Source: Ascaphus truei (taxonomy: Eukaryota > Chordata > Amphibia > Anura > Ascaphidae). From it: a stretch of DNA of 64,000 nucleotides. A program made the position numbers and the translations under genes. The notes beneath the pieces were generated by a model. It saw nothing but the letters and a program-made list of their open reading frames with translations. It was not told where the DNA came from and searched no databases. The stretch lies in NCBI GenBank assembly GCA_036426205.1, contig WSYH01001918.1, forward strand, positions 1 through 64,000. Reading direction: 5' to 3'. Shown here piece after piece: positions 11,074 to 22,864 of the stretch; the stretch's first letter is position 1; every line of letters begins with the position of its first letter.

Positions 11074-12689
11074 AAAGGGCCTGATTTTTTCTAAGTCCCC
11101 TCTCGCCACCTTAGCCGAAGCTTCTCCCCACCTACTCGCCAACTTTTTGTGGCTTGACGATTTTGAAAGGAACTTGGCGTTCTATAGCGGCAGTCAGCTG
11201 CGAGAAGCTTATTGGGGCTACTAAAATACAGCGAGTTTGAAAAACTGGCGATGAGTGCCAAATAGTGGCTTATCACCAAGCGACTGACGAAAAAAATATT
11301 TTGGCAAACCCCCCCCAGAGTTTTGGTCTTTTCTGCAGCTTCTCAGGGCTTATTGAATCGCAGTAGGCATTTCTTGCGAGAAGCTGGCGAAAAGTGGCTT
11401 TTCGGCATTTACTACATGAGGCCCTAAGTCAGACGGAAGGATCAAGTTCTCATTTTAGATCTTAGCGGTCGCAGTCAGGAGTTCCTGACGAAAATAGTTC
11501 CAGGAGTATCGGAACTAGGTCCCGGTCAGTAGTTTCTGCCGAATCTTGGTCCAGGAATTCCGGAACAAGGTTCCAATCAAGGTAAGCCCTTGCAAACGGA
11601 TGCCCTGCACCTAGGATAGTCTAGATCTCATACCCCAGACCCCAGTAAGTGTGTATTTCTGTATTTTGTGTTTTTTTGTATTTCCGATGCTTTATCCAAA
11701 TAAACCCTATTTTATTCACTGCCTTGTTTTGTCTATTGACCTATTGATCTATTGACTGATCCCAGAAATATAAATGTGTTAAGAGACCTGACCTACTTTG
11801 ACAACTGTTTCCCCTGTAAAGCATGTTTCCCTAGCCACCTCTGTAGGCTAATAAGCTGTTTAAACTTGTGTGTTGTGGACCCCTTATGGGAAATAGCTAC
11901 AGAACCGGAACTTCGGGAGCATGAGTTTAAGGGTGGATGTTGGGGAGAAAAAAGGGTTAAGATGTGTGTAAAATGTTGCTGAATGGTTCTACCGGTAGTA
12001 CTGTAATTGTACCCACGAATCGTGCATGTATTTTCTTAGTACTTTTCCCTAGGTAATGTATTGCTCAGCCAGCAAGTCCTACATCCAAGTTTTAAAACAC
12101 AATGCAATAGCATATTTTAAAACCAAGTTTTAGAAACCATGTTTTCGAACCCAAGTTGTAAAAACAAAGTTTTCGAGCCGAAGTTTTAGAAATGTATATT
12201 CTTGTAATATGGTATGTTTAAACCATCCCTATCGAGGCAGCCCCGGTAATAAGATTAGCTGAAGTGCCTGCATGGCAATGGCATATCCAAGGGAAGGATT
12301 GGCTAGGGGTCTGGCCATCTGGCAGGTGGGGAAGGGTGAGAAACAGATCTGTGCATGGGCTCTCAGCAGGTGAGACACTTTGTTGTATCCAGACACTGTG
12401 GAACCAGCCCAGCGAGCGGTAATGGGCTGCCAGGGAAAGCCGTTACAGAGACGGAGCTCGTAGGCATGATTTCCTTTGGCCAGTTCATATTTCCCTCCTT
12501 GCCAGCAACCTGAGCCTAAGCATGCTCCCTCCTTTGGATACAGCCAGACAAGCCTCCGACTCATGATTTTCTGCTGTGTGTAAACACATGCTCTGATTGG
12601 TTGCAAGTCCCCCTTCCATGTTAAACATAGGACAGTGAGGTCTATGTAAGGGAACTGTTTGATCAAAGAACCAGATCATTTTAGGGCTT
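11074..12689. other. unclassified non-coding repeat DNA
   Basis: No gene seen. 11390-11425 ends in CATTTACTACATGAGGCCCTAA, similar to the Harbinger terminus at 45481-45500, so a degraded Harbinger-derived MITE may end here, but I could not find its partner end. 11590-11735 resembles the AATAAA-bearing 3' part of repeat R1. 12080-12190 contains short repeated (A)AGTTTTA(G/A)AA-type units. The rest is unassigned. Confidence 0.4.
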
Positions 12690-13985
12690 GGAGGGTAAAG
12701 CACTGGCGGGCATTTCAAAAGTGCTTTGCTCGGAATAGCAAAGCATTTGGCACGGAGGTGTCAGAGAAGACTGGCCTAGCTGAGGACAAGTTCTAGTCAC
12801 GGCCAAGTTGTGAGGAACAATTCTACTTGCTCCAGGCTTAGTCCAGTGACATGACCGGCAGGTACTCAGCATAGAGGTGCCGGAGCAGCCCGAACAAGTG
12901 GAGGATACGTGCTGGGAGGCAGTTCTCGCAGCCATGTTCTCAGTCAAAGTTCTGAGAACTGAATGAAGCTGAACCAGTAGGGAAAGCGTGGTGGCTCTCC
13001 AGAAAAGAGTACCATGGAGTGGACAGGGTAAGCCTGTGAGGATCGTTGTAAGATCCCGCCCCCCGATGTCACCAATGACGCGCGTCAGCTGCAGCCTGTT
13101 CGCAGGCGTCACACCACTAGGAGAGAAGACAATGCAGGGCCCGCCTCCAAGCTCTGACCCTGTGACAACATAAGCAGTACACAGCACGCTCCGACTACAC
13201 GCAGACACCGCTCAAACACAGGCACTCAAGGGGTTAATGTCATACATTATCCCACAGCTGCTACTGACTCCACACCTGCCTATCAGAACACAGCCTATGT
13301 GTACTCACTCCTAACCCTGCAGCTGTGGGCTGTCCTCCCTTCATTACCTTGCAGCTGTGTGCTGCCTTTTCATTGGCTGCATGTTCTTTATATGCTCAGT
13401 CAGCCATCCTCCAAACTGGCTGAGATCCTCCAAACTGGCTGAGCATAATACTTGTTATGTTCGTGTGCTTGCTATAAGCAACCTGCTGCCCTGCCTTGTC
13501 TTGTTTTTGACCACAGCATGCTTCCGGATTTCTATACCCTCTCTGACCGTTGGACAATGGCTATGGATAAGACGATTCTACTCTCTATACTCCAAGACCA
13601 TGGCACTGCACTACGATTACCCCTTCACCACAGCAAGTACTTACGATGATCCGCACTTCTCCTACCCTGACCCGTCCACATGAATACCACTATGCACTCC
13701 GGACGTGGCTGCTCGGTTGTTGGTCGGTGGCTATCAATATCCCCACTTCAGCCTCGTGGTCCCGCCTTGTTTGTTGTGAGCACTCGTTACAAAGCCTTCC
13801 TGAAGCAGGTGCCCTGCACCTATTTGAGGCTAGAGACTCCCCCAGAGCACCAGTAACTGTATTTTTCCCTGTTTTGTGCATTTTTGCATTTTTACCCAAA
13901 TAAATTCCATTTTATTCAACAATGCTGTCCTGCCTAGTGAAATGGATCCCGGAAGGTAAAAGGTGTAAAAGTACTGGTATCCCAT
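12690..13985 (+). repeat. repeat R1, copy 1 (interrupted by a solo LTR)
   Basis: 12690-13034 plus 13792-13985 align with 31440-32086. Shared features are an opening like GC(A/G)CTGGTGGGC, a GAATAG(C/T)(A)AAAGCA block, CTGAAGCAGGTGCCCTGCAC, an AATAAA signal before TTTATTCAACAATG, and an end near CCCATGACA. A TG...CA outline and a polyadenylation signal would fit an LTR or other retroelement end, but I do not recognise the family and see no coding. Confidence 0.7.
13035..13791 (+). mobile_element. solo LTR of a Ty3/gypsy element
   Basis: 757 bp beginning TGTGAGGATCG and ending GTTACA, flanked by a perfect 5-bp direct repeat AAGCC (13030-13034 and 13792-13796). Its 3' half closely resembles the copy 2 LTR (for example GCAGCTGTGTGCTGCC, CTATGGATAA, TTTGTTGTGAGCACTCGTTACA), and its first bases match the copy 3 LTR. 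Loss of the internal region by LTR-LTR recombination is the standard explanation. Confidence 0.9.
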
Positions 13986-14837
13986 GACAGTAGGTGTTAG
14001 CACTTGTTTTTCTTATGCCATTATATTAGGAGTGTTGCTTACTCTATTCATGACACCTGCATCCCCGGTATAACTACAATTATGACAGGCTATCTTTCGA
14101 ATAGAAAAACTTTTTAAGATTGGAAAACTGAGGCCAATATTTACCTTTTCACTACAAATATTCATGAAATGCCAGTGCCATCAAATATTAGAACATTCTT
14201 TCAGATGCTAGATAATTTATATCGACCCTAGGCGAGAAGCTGATGGGGTATAGTCAGCCTGGAACATTACTCCAGACTGGAACTCATACCTAAAGGGCTT
14301 AGATTTAATCTAGGTTCGTCACATTCGATAACTGATAACAAACCATGGGAGAGTACACTTTTGCACTGTTCTAAATTTCTGATGCAACTCCTCATCAGTT
14401 ATGAGAAAGAAACATTAACATACTTTAAGTAGGCAATTGAAAACTCATTTGTAGAAATTCGCAAATGGCAGGTACAGCCTGAATTCACTGATTTACAAAA
14501 TAGACTTAAAAAAATATTGTCAAATTTCAGGCAGAACTAAAAGACAGGAAGTAGAAGAAATTCCTTAGAGATCCTAGGGATTTCAAGGAGGTAATATCTT
14601 CTGCTTTAACAGTAATAAAAACAAGAAAAGTTTAGCACAGAAACCGCAAGACTCTTCTACTGAGTGGCAAGCCTCTGGCAGTGAAAATGAGACAGACAAA
14701 GAACTGTCACTCAAAGAGACACCCCATGTCCACTACTAACCACTTCTTCTGCTTTTTTAGAGCGACAGCGCCCCAATACACAGGGATACGGAAGAGAGTC
14801 ACAAGATGGGGGGTGGGTTGGGAAGACTAAGAGAAAG
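13986..14837. other. non-coding stretch upstream of Penelope copy 1
   Basis: No complete gene. Bases 14100-14760 may be a frame-broken 5' part of the Penelope element (charged, Lys/Glu-rich short frames), but I cannot support a domain. Confidence 0.35.
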
Positions 14838-16735
14838 GTGCCAGTGGGGGTATACAGCCCCAATCAAACAGTCACCCAAAGTCAGGTACTGAGTAACGAT
14901 AGTTGTACTCAGGACCTACAAATCATTAACCTGTCTAATCTGTTCCTGACAGAGACCCAGAAACAGGTTCTTAGAAAAGGATTGTCTTTCTCCCCCATGG
15001 CCAATTTTAGCTATTTTGAGTGGATAAGAACCTGGGCACTGCGGATTTCTGCTAAGAAAATTTATTGTGAGCCAATGATGTATGACGTTTCGGCCTCAAG
15101 GGCCTTTCTCAAATGCACATTCTCAAATGCAGAGATCCGCAGTGCCTAGATTTTTTCCTTCCTTTTAGATATTGGAGTACAACCCAGAGATTCCTGAACC
15201 AGGTGTACCGGTATTTATTTGATTTTGTTTCCTTGTGGGAGTGCAGCATTACCCTCTTGTTTTGAGTGAATAAGAGACACTAACCTATTTGCTCGTAAAC
15301 TTTTGCTTCATACATTTTTTATTAAAAAAATGAGGATGGATGTTAGGGACACTGAACTTACCTCTCTGGAGGCTGACAAGTTCCTCTTTTTACAGGATGC
15401 GAACTCCCTTTTGGAAGAGAATGAACACAGAATAGGGGAAGCACAATTTACCAACCTAAGACGGCAGTCTACATTTACTCTGCGCCTGAGCACCAATTGC
15501 AACATAGAAGTGTTTGTCAACCGTGTCATCAGAGATCTGGAGAGAATAACAGGACATAGCACACTCAAATCTCACAAAAAGTTAACAATTGGCAATAAAA
15601 TAACTCCAGGAGAATAATGAAATCATTGTCAACCCATCTGATAAGGGCGGCAACATAGTTGTTTTATGATGTAGCTACTATGTTGCTGAGAACCTTACAA
15701 TACTATCAGACACCACATGATATACGATCCTTCCTTCTGGCTCTAAAGGGACCTTTAGGATAGAACTTATTAAAATACTGAGCAGGGAATGGATAATAAA
15801 ATTGTTTGCAAACGTGAATACGAATTTATTCTAGGGAGGACCCCCCCCCCTATTGTGACTTTATATTCACTGTCTAAGGTTCACAAAAAAACAAAAGCAT
15901 CCCCCAGGAAGACCAATTTTTTCAGGTCTGGGAACCTGGCAGAGAAGGTTAGTATATATGTGGATCATATTTTACAATCATTCATCTAAGCCTTTCATCC
16001 TACAGTATCTTCAGGACACAAAAGATGCCCTAGGAAGACTACAGGGGAAAACTATAGACAAAGACACCATGATGGTAGGACCCGATGTAGAGGCAAGCTA
16101 CACGAGCATCCCACATACAGCAGAGATCCATGCTACCTCCCTCTTTTTATGCTGCCGTGGTGCTATACACATACAAGATAATGACTTTGTTATAGAATTG
16201 TTGGACTTTGTTTTATCTAAGAATTATTTCCTCTTCAATGGGCAGATCTACAATCAGATCCAAGGTACAGTGATGAGCACAACATGTGCACCATCATATG
16301 CCAAACTATACCATGGCTGGAGGGTGGAGACAGTTGTTTTTAGCGATGATTTTGATTATATACTGAATACATAGATCTCCGCTACATTGACGACATCCTG
16401 ATCTGCTGTTGCGGCACCAGAGACAAACTCCTGGAGTTTATTGCAATTCTTAACGTCAATCCATATAACCTTAAACTCAAGAGTAAGGTACAGACTGATA
16501 AACTAAATTTTCTTGACCTCACGTTTCTCAAAAACAACAAGGGTGAACTGTTCACTAGAACATATAGAAAAAGTGCAGCGACCAATACCCTACTACATGC
16601 TGATACCTACCACCTGCCACATTTGGTTAAAACATCCACAACAGGCAGTGCCTCCGTATTCAAAGGAACTGCTGTACAGATGTCGAGTTCCAAGAACAGT
16701 CCCAATTATTAACAATGAGATTCCTAGAAAGGGGT
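14838..16735 (+). pseudogene. Penelope-type reverse transcriptase (broken)
   Basis: N-terminal block NLSNLFLTETQKQVLRKGLS (about 14930-14990), then after an inserted segment NPSDKGGN (about 15630), LSKVHKKTKA (about 15870), DVEASYTSIP (about 16085), QIQGTVMSTTCAPSYAKLYHG (about 16253) and the catalytic YIDD at about 16385, followed by a TYRKSAATNTLLHADTYH block near 16565. These are the ordered motifs of Penelope RTs, where AMGT precedes a CAPSYA motif. Several frameshifts and stops. The element class is clear, the copy is dead. Confidence 0.85.
15028..15150 (-). repeat. inserted inverted-repeat segment with hammerhead-like core
   Basis: Interrupts the Penelope RT after FEWI. The ends are inverted (GCACTGCGGATTTCTGC on the left, AGAGATCCGCAGTGC on the right). 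On the minus strand it reads TTTGAGAAAGGCC-CTTGA-GGCCGAAACG, i.e. a core-like TTGAGAA, a GGCC/GGCC stem and GAAAC. It could be a small non-autonomous element that carries this motif. Confidence 0.5.
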
Positions 16736-16739
16736 TTGA

Positions 16740-17095
16740 TCATGACAAATCTAGTGCTTGTCCTGGTAATGCACAGGTTAATAAGAGCTTCAATCAGACT
16801 TAGAACTATGCAACTAATTTTGACAGATTTATTATAAACCATTCTTCCTGGTAATGTACAGGTTATTAAGAATTTATATTAGTGTTAGGTACCCTTGAGA
16901 TGTGGTCTGCCGTGTAGTGGCTCAGGCGCTTACAACACTTTGGCCCAAATGTTAAACTAAAAGACCATTTTATTAAAAATATATCTATACATATATATTT
17001 AGGCACTGTACCGTGTATACGTTTGACTGGATGTGCACTGAGCTCTGTCGGTGTTTCATGTTCTGTCTCTGGTTTTAAATACTTACAGTGTGAGC
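16740..17095 (-). repeat. interspersed repeat R2, copy 1
   Basis: About 350 bp, reverse complement of 46420-46760. Shared strings include CCTGGTAATG(T/C)ACAGGTTA (twice, about 100 bp apart), GAGATGTGGTCTGCCGTGTAG, ACTAAAAGACCATTTTATT and TTTCATGTTCTGTCTCTG. No coding. It has a poly-pyrimidine/AT tract but no obvious SINE promoter, so the class is unknown. Confidence 0.8.
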
Positions 17096-17228
17096 AATAG
17101 TATTACGCAATTCCAAAACTGTGGTAAATGTTGTACTGTAGGTTGTATACAGTATATTCAGAAGAGATGTATCTCAATGTAGAAGAAACAAAAGAGCATA
17201 GTGTGAATCAGTAGAAAATGAAATTTGA

Positions 17229-17481
17229 TGCAATAGGAGAGAGAAATGGCAGAGCACAACCGGAATCATCCAAAAAAATACCCTACCAACATGTTTTGTG
17301 CTACACAGAGCACTTTATCATGTCTTGATAAAGTGCTCTGTGTAGCACGAAACATGTTGGTAGGGTAATGTCTTGCCTTTTTCCTTCCATGACTATTAAA
17401 CCCTTTTATGGATAACGCACTTACCTCCTAATTTTCTTTTTTGGATGATTCCGGTTGTGCTCTGCCATTTCTCTCTCGTAT
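17229..17481. repeat. large inverted repeat (Penelope-type terminal region)
   Basis: The left arm (about 17237-17330: GAGAAATGGCAGAGCACAAC, then ACCCTACCAACATG, then AGCACTTTATCATG) is repeated inverted in the right arm (17331-17478). The centre is a near-perfect palindrome around TTATCATGTCTTGATAA, and the right arm carries about 60 extra bases. Such head-to-head arms match known arrangements of Penelope pseudo-LTRs. Confidence 0.8.
17331..17386 (+). ncRNA. candidate hammerhead-like ribozyme
   Basis: Reads CTTGATAAA, GTGC-(TCTGTGTA)-GCAC as stem II, GAAA, then ACAT...ATGTC as stem III ending in a GTC triplet. Hammerhead cores are CUGANGA...GAAA...UH. Here C3 and G8 are replaced by T and A, a pair of changes that would keep the core 3-8 base pair. 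Hammerheads are known in Penelope-like elements. Activity is not shown by sequence. Confidence 0.45.
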
Positions 17482-18889
17482 TGCATTATATCTCCAAGGA
17501 TGGAGGCACACCTTGAAGGTCTGACAGGATTAACATGGACGTTGCAGCAGATTTGTGAGGTTTTTCCTGCTTGCTACATGGTTATATTATTCTGCTAAGG
17601 GATTAGGGTATTGTTTATTGGGGTGATTATTAGCCTTTGGGTTCCTGGACAACTTGAGTGCCATTTATGCTAGTTTATCAATTAGGATACCACACCCAGT
17701 ACCCTCCCTACAATCAAGATCACATCCCAGACCTCACACAGGATTCACCATCATTATTCCATTATTACTATGGCTGTACACGGTTCTTAGCACCACGCAT
17801 TATGCTTCTGAACATGAAATTTGTATGTTATAAAAATACTGTATAAAGCTGTACTCACACTGTACGGTCAATAAAAGAGGATCACAATATTAAGACATCG
17901 TGAGTGACCAATCAACTCACCGCCTCCGATCCTTCTACGACGCCAATGTTGGGACCGTCTCCCCCAGCTATGGGAGTCTTTGTCGGTATCTCTGTGAGCT
18001 CCATGAGCTTTGTCACATCACTTCCAGTTTGGTCGGATGTCACTTCCGGTTTTCTGCTTACTTGCAAAAATGCGTCTGTGAGTGCCCTGCAACCTCAAAC
18101 ACTCCTACTCAATTAGTTTTGCCACAGGATTGGCTTCATGAGGAGTATGACCCCCCCTCTCCCCCACACACACACAATCCTATCATATATAGGTTATCAA
18201 TTAACTAACAATTAAAAACAAACATATGTTTAAAAAAAGATACTGTGAGTAATGGGCACTTATGAACATGATAGAGGCACACATAAGAGCAAAGGGATAT
18301 ATAAGGACAATAGCGTTATTTTTATGACGAACCATAGGAGTCCAGAATTGGAAGATTTATGACAAAAATTCATATGCCAATTAGTCGTTATTCATAAAGA
18401 CATATGTTCAAAAATGTTAAGATTTAGAAATGTAATATATCAGGATAGAGCAGTGAAACCTATACAATTACTGAAAGAGGGGCAGACTCTGTGGTTGAAG
18501 GAACCAAAATCTTAATGAATGCAGACTTCATTCTTCATAAAAAGTATATGATATTCTCCCCTTATTTATATGGAATGAGTAATGATAGTATAATCACACG
18601 CGCAAAGTCATAACTATGATGTAATGTATTCCATTTTGTAGGTTTCTGAATGCACATTAATCCAACTTGCCAAATTACCAAATCTACTTTATGTTAAGTA
18701 TAAAACTCAATATAAAGAAACAACAAACAGCTCAAAGGATTTGCATAATGTTTGTTTATTATACAGATATTAAAACTGTGTACAGTAACATATAAAATCT
18801 GAGCCAAATAAACATGACTAATATCCAATCAAAATAAAGAGACATACTGTATTTCTCAATGCATAAGGGACTTATGGATTGCAGCAGAG
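17482..18889. other. unassigned stretch before Penelope fragment 2
   Basis: No gene I can support. 17500-18200 contains only short incidental frames. 18360-18560 has Penelope-like phrasing in broken frames and may be the decayed 5' part of the RT fragment that follows. Confidence 0.3.
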
Positions 18890-19120
18890 ATCTGGGAATA
18901 TTGGAGGAATCTGAATACAAATTCCTATTAAAGGAAAAACCCAAATAACCTGTATTCTATTTCCTCCCCAAGGTCCATAAGAGTCTAGTCAATCCCCAAG
19001 GCAGACCTATAGTCTCGGGATTGACTTGCTCACTGCCAATCTTTTGCAGTATATTGACCTCTTTCTGCAGAAATATGTTGTTAAACAGAGATCATGTGTA
19101 CTTCAGATCGGTCGCTATGG
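18890..19120 (+). pseudogene. Penelope-type RT fragment, copy 2
   Basis: Across a stop or two it reads FYFLPKVHKSLVNPQGRPIVSGI followed by LLQYIDLFLQKYV, the LPK(V/I)HK...GRPIVS signature of Penelope RTs. The same signature occurs in the 62-64 kb element (LPKIHKTLESPPGRPIVSSI). Only this block is preserved and it is flanked by unrelated DNA. Dead fragment. Confidence 0.8.
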
Positions 19121-21300
19121 GGGCGAAGGCGTGTTGGAGGCATCACAGGCTGGTTTGCCCTCATTAACTAAACCACTCACGTGACATGGCTGTTTGTCGA
19201 CTGAAATTGTGCGGCACAGTCGCTCTAAATCCTGTGCAAGCTCACGCGCACTATGGCCACTGCCATAGAGATGTTGCATATTTTTGTGACGCGTGCCCCA
19301 TTGTTCGAACTATGGATGTGGCCTAAGAGTTACAGTTCTGCAATCATCTCAATGTGTGGCATGTAACAAGACCACACACTGCATGGGGAAGAGGTGCAAG
19401 GACAGATATCCATTTGTCACTCAAATTTAGGATTAAGGTGGTCGTGATTAGTCTTTTTGCACCCGTCATGATCGCCTGAATCTATTGATCTAGCTCATGT
19501 GTGTCTAAATATTAGAGATAGGAAGTTATAATTGTGTTTATATACTGAAGGAAAGTTTAAACATTGTTTTTGGAGAAGCTTTTATCTGTCATAAAACTAT
19601 GACAATCTTATGTGGTTTCAATGGGGGAAAAAAGTACTTAAGTCTGAGAAAAGTATTATCAAAATCAGATTTCAACAGAGGTGTTATAATCAAAAAGAGA
19701 TAGTTGCAAGTCCCAAAGAACAGGACTTACAGAAACTCCAACCTGGGGCACTCAGAGGTTGGTACAAAAAATATAAATATTTATTGAACAAGCAATTGAA
19801 AAAGGACAAGACAGACTAACTATAATAAAAACACTAAAAAAAAATGTAGTTAACGTCTCCTATGAACATTGTAAATGCAGAAATAAGCAATAAACAATTG
19901 AGTAATATAGAGGCTCCTGTGGGTGTCTTGAATAATATGGCAAATGCCTATACAACGCCCTAGTACAACTAAAATACTACTAATGCGAACAGACCTCACA
20001 CTAATCCCAGTAATTAGGGAGGGGACAAAAGTATTTGCCTCTCCCAAAGAAAGGTTATAACCGTGCAGCTAGGTGAAAGAGTGATAAAACTCACTGAGGA
20101 TGAACATACCAATGTATACATATGTACAGACTGCAACAGTGTATATAGAGCAAGACTTGGTAGAACTGCAGCAACAAAAAACATACAATATATGCAAAAT
20201 GTAATTCCTGTGCTGGACGAATATAACATATCTACCCTACGGGCAATGAGAAACAGAAGATCTTATGCATATAGAAAATATCCAAGTTAATAGGGCAATT
20301 TAAAGATGATAGAGAGTCATCTGGAATATCTTAGTGATTCTGTTGAATCAAATACCAAAGCACTAAGAGACACTAATGCCATACACTCTATTATAAATAG
20401 AAACCTAGGACTAGCTCTGCATGTACACTCATTCAGTCTATGCATGCAATACAGCATATAGATGAAGTCAAGGCTGTAGTTAACCAGTTGTAATAATGTT
20501 CAAATACAAGCCTTCAAATTACTGCAATCTGCTGTAATGAAACGAAGGGTTGCCCGATGCATCAATAACCTTATTACCGCCAAGTGACGTCAATGGTATA
20601 CAGCTAAAGCAGCCAAGTAGTATTCATGGAGACTCTCAAACCCACAAACAGCATTAGTTGTATATGGCTGGAGCAATCAGATACCCGGTGTGGAGTCCTT
20701 CATAGGAGAGTGCACTGCTGCTGTTAATTAGGTGCAGAGCAGGACTGAATACTGGGGTTGTCCAACACAGGACTGGATACTGAGGTACAGGTGAGGGTAG
20801 CAAAGAGACGGTCAGCAAAGAGATGTGTTTGGACCAAACATGTGAAGTCTCTTTTCTGCACAAGTGACCTCTCTGGGAGAAAATCCTGACATACAGCATG
20901 GTAACGTAGTATATAGGGATTACTGTTTTTGTATTTTCCTTTTATTTTAAGAAACTGTCCTGCATTTACTGTAATTGTATGTTCTTGTAATTTTTTTTCT
21001 GTTATCTAATTACTGGAGTTTTTTTATATATATATTAAACCATGTAATAATTGATGCTTTGGGCTCTGAATGAACCTTTGTACACTCTGGAGAGAGTATT
21101 TACATTTTTGGACACATTTTACTACAACAGATTTTTGTTTGTTAAGTGCACATTTTTTTCTATTATAAACAGGGACCTGAGACCCTGGCAGATATTAATT
21201 TTGTATCTTGTTTTTGCATAATATCTTGGGTGGGGGAAGTTTATAGATATAATTGCAATTGAGTAAGAGGTTAATATTAACTCATTGACAGTACCTTGCG
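19121..21300. other. unassigned repeat-rich DNA
   Basis: No supported gene. The open frames at about 19610-19819 and 20063-20290 are Lys-rich or generic, with no recognisable motifs. 20690-20900 looks like part of a dispersed repeat. I cannot classify it further. Confidence 0.3.
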
Positions 21301-21330
21301 TGGTGGATTGGTGAGTATGTTAGAGTTTCC

Positions 21331-22060
21331 GTGTGTATTAACCCTGGTTGCATAAGTCACATGCTCATTTGTGTTCTGTTTGTGACAGATGGTATATTTG
21401 GGACGGATTTAGGGGAGATATTGTTCATTTGCGGGACCTTTGCGAAGGTGAAAATAGGTATAGCTTGCGAACTGTGTATTAACCCTTGTCCTGTAAGAAG
21501 GTCACGTGCTCACTGGTGTGCTGTATGTGACAGCTTCAATTGGGGCCTAAAAGGACATTCACTCAATACTTGCCCAATACGCCCATCACCGGAAAAAGAT
21601 TTGGATTGACATTAAAAGGAAATTTGTTGTTGAACCTCAAAAAGGTAAAAGACCCTCAAAGTCTCAACCAGGACATTTCATGTTACCTCTTACCCTATCT
21701 TGGGATGTGGAGGGTGGGGGGGGGGGGTTGCTGCTTACAGGTCAGATGCTTTTGAATTCTGGAGCCTACAGCAACTTCAATGATTGCAGATTTAGATAGT
21801 TTTATGGTATTCTGAACATTACAAAAAAATTGCAGAAATGGTCATCAAAAATTCATCTTTAACCTCAGGAAAGATTACTCCCCAATGATACCCCTTGCAT
21901 AGAAATTGCACAGCATATTGAGGACCTCTATTTTGATTTGATTGATGGTCCACATTTTTTGTTGATCCTCGGACTATCATTTGTTAGAACACATTAAAAT
22001 ACATCAATTAACTGACAAAAGAAAAAATGACATATGGACCTTAGCTGTCCCTGCAGGAAT
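21331..22060 (+). pseudogene. gag-protease fragment of a second Ty3/gypsy lineage
   Basis: Broken frames give a Cys/His motif CAVC...KGHSLNTC (about 21510-21570), then a protease-like LLNSGAYSNFNDCRF (catalytic Asp replaced by Asn; about 21745-21790), and DGPHFLLILGLSFVRTH (about 21945-22000), typical of the protease end and protease-RT linker in gypsy pol. It differs from the copy 1-3 family. No RT follows. It stops just before the copy 2 LTR. Confidence 0.6.
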
Positions 22061-22864
22061 CATCAAAAGATGGAAGTTCCCGGAACTCAGGATCGTGACA
22101 CTGGCCCAACAGTTCAATAATGCAGGTTTGAACATTGGTCCCGCCCTGTGACACATAGGATGACTCACCTCACGCATGCACTGCGTGCGAGCACCACAAT
22201 AATACTGCCAGCACCGGACCTAGGCTAAGCCCCCGCAGTGCCTCTCGTGATGCAACGAAGGATGCTCCTGTCTCCAATACACTGCATCACCGCATTTCCA
22301 GAAGCAACCGAGGGGTTCATTCAGTCAATCACTCCTCACCTGCGATGCCCTCTGCCCCTGCCTATCAGTGGACAGCCTATGCCTAATTTCTCACTACCCT
22401 GCACCTGTGTGCTGCCATTACTATTGGCTGCCTGCCCTTTAAGTACTGAGCCAGTCCTCCCACAAACTGGCTGAGTGTAAACTACTGTTTATGTACCGTG
22501 CTTGCTACAAGCTGCGCACTGCTGTGCTCTGCCGTTGCCTTGTCTTCTTCTCTTGGTTTGACCCCAGCTCGTGCCCGGACCTTTGTCTTCTCGAACCCTG
22601 GATCTCGTCTCATTACTGGACTCCCTCTTTCTCCTCTCCTCAACCATGACTATGGATAACGACTTCTCTCTCCAACCCCTGGCTACAGCAAGTATGTTGA
22701 TCTACCCCAACTCTCCTACCTGGACTCAGCTACACGACCCTGACTCTGCAATCTGGTACTGGTCTCATGGTTGTAGGTCAGCAGTTATCTGTATCCCCAT
22801 CACAACCCCGTGGTCTAAGTCCTGTTTGTGGTGAACACCGTTACAGTATCTCAGCCCATCAAAC

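Larger units (their letters stand above)
14838..17481 (+). mobile_element. Penelope-like retroelement, copy 1
   Basis: Contains a Penelope-type RT pseudogene (14838-16735) and, downstream, an inverted-repeat/hammerhead-like segment of the kind found in Penelope pseudo-LTRs. Between them, 16740-17090 is a separate interspersed repeat (R2) that replaced or interrupted the endonuclease region. I see no GIY-YIG domain in this copy. Confidence 0.75.

Noticed and set aside
12229..13208. Overlapping minus-strand Cys/Ser-rich open frames
   Set aside because: No domain, and they cross the boundary between R1 and the solo LTR.
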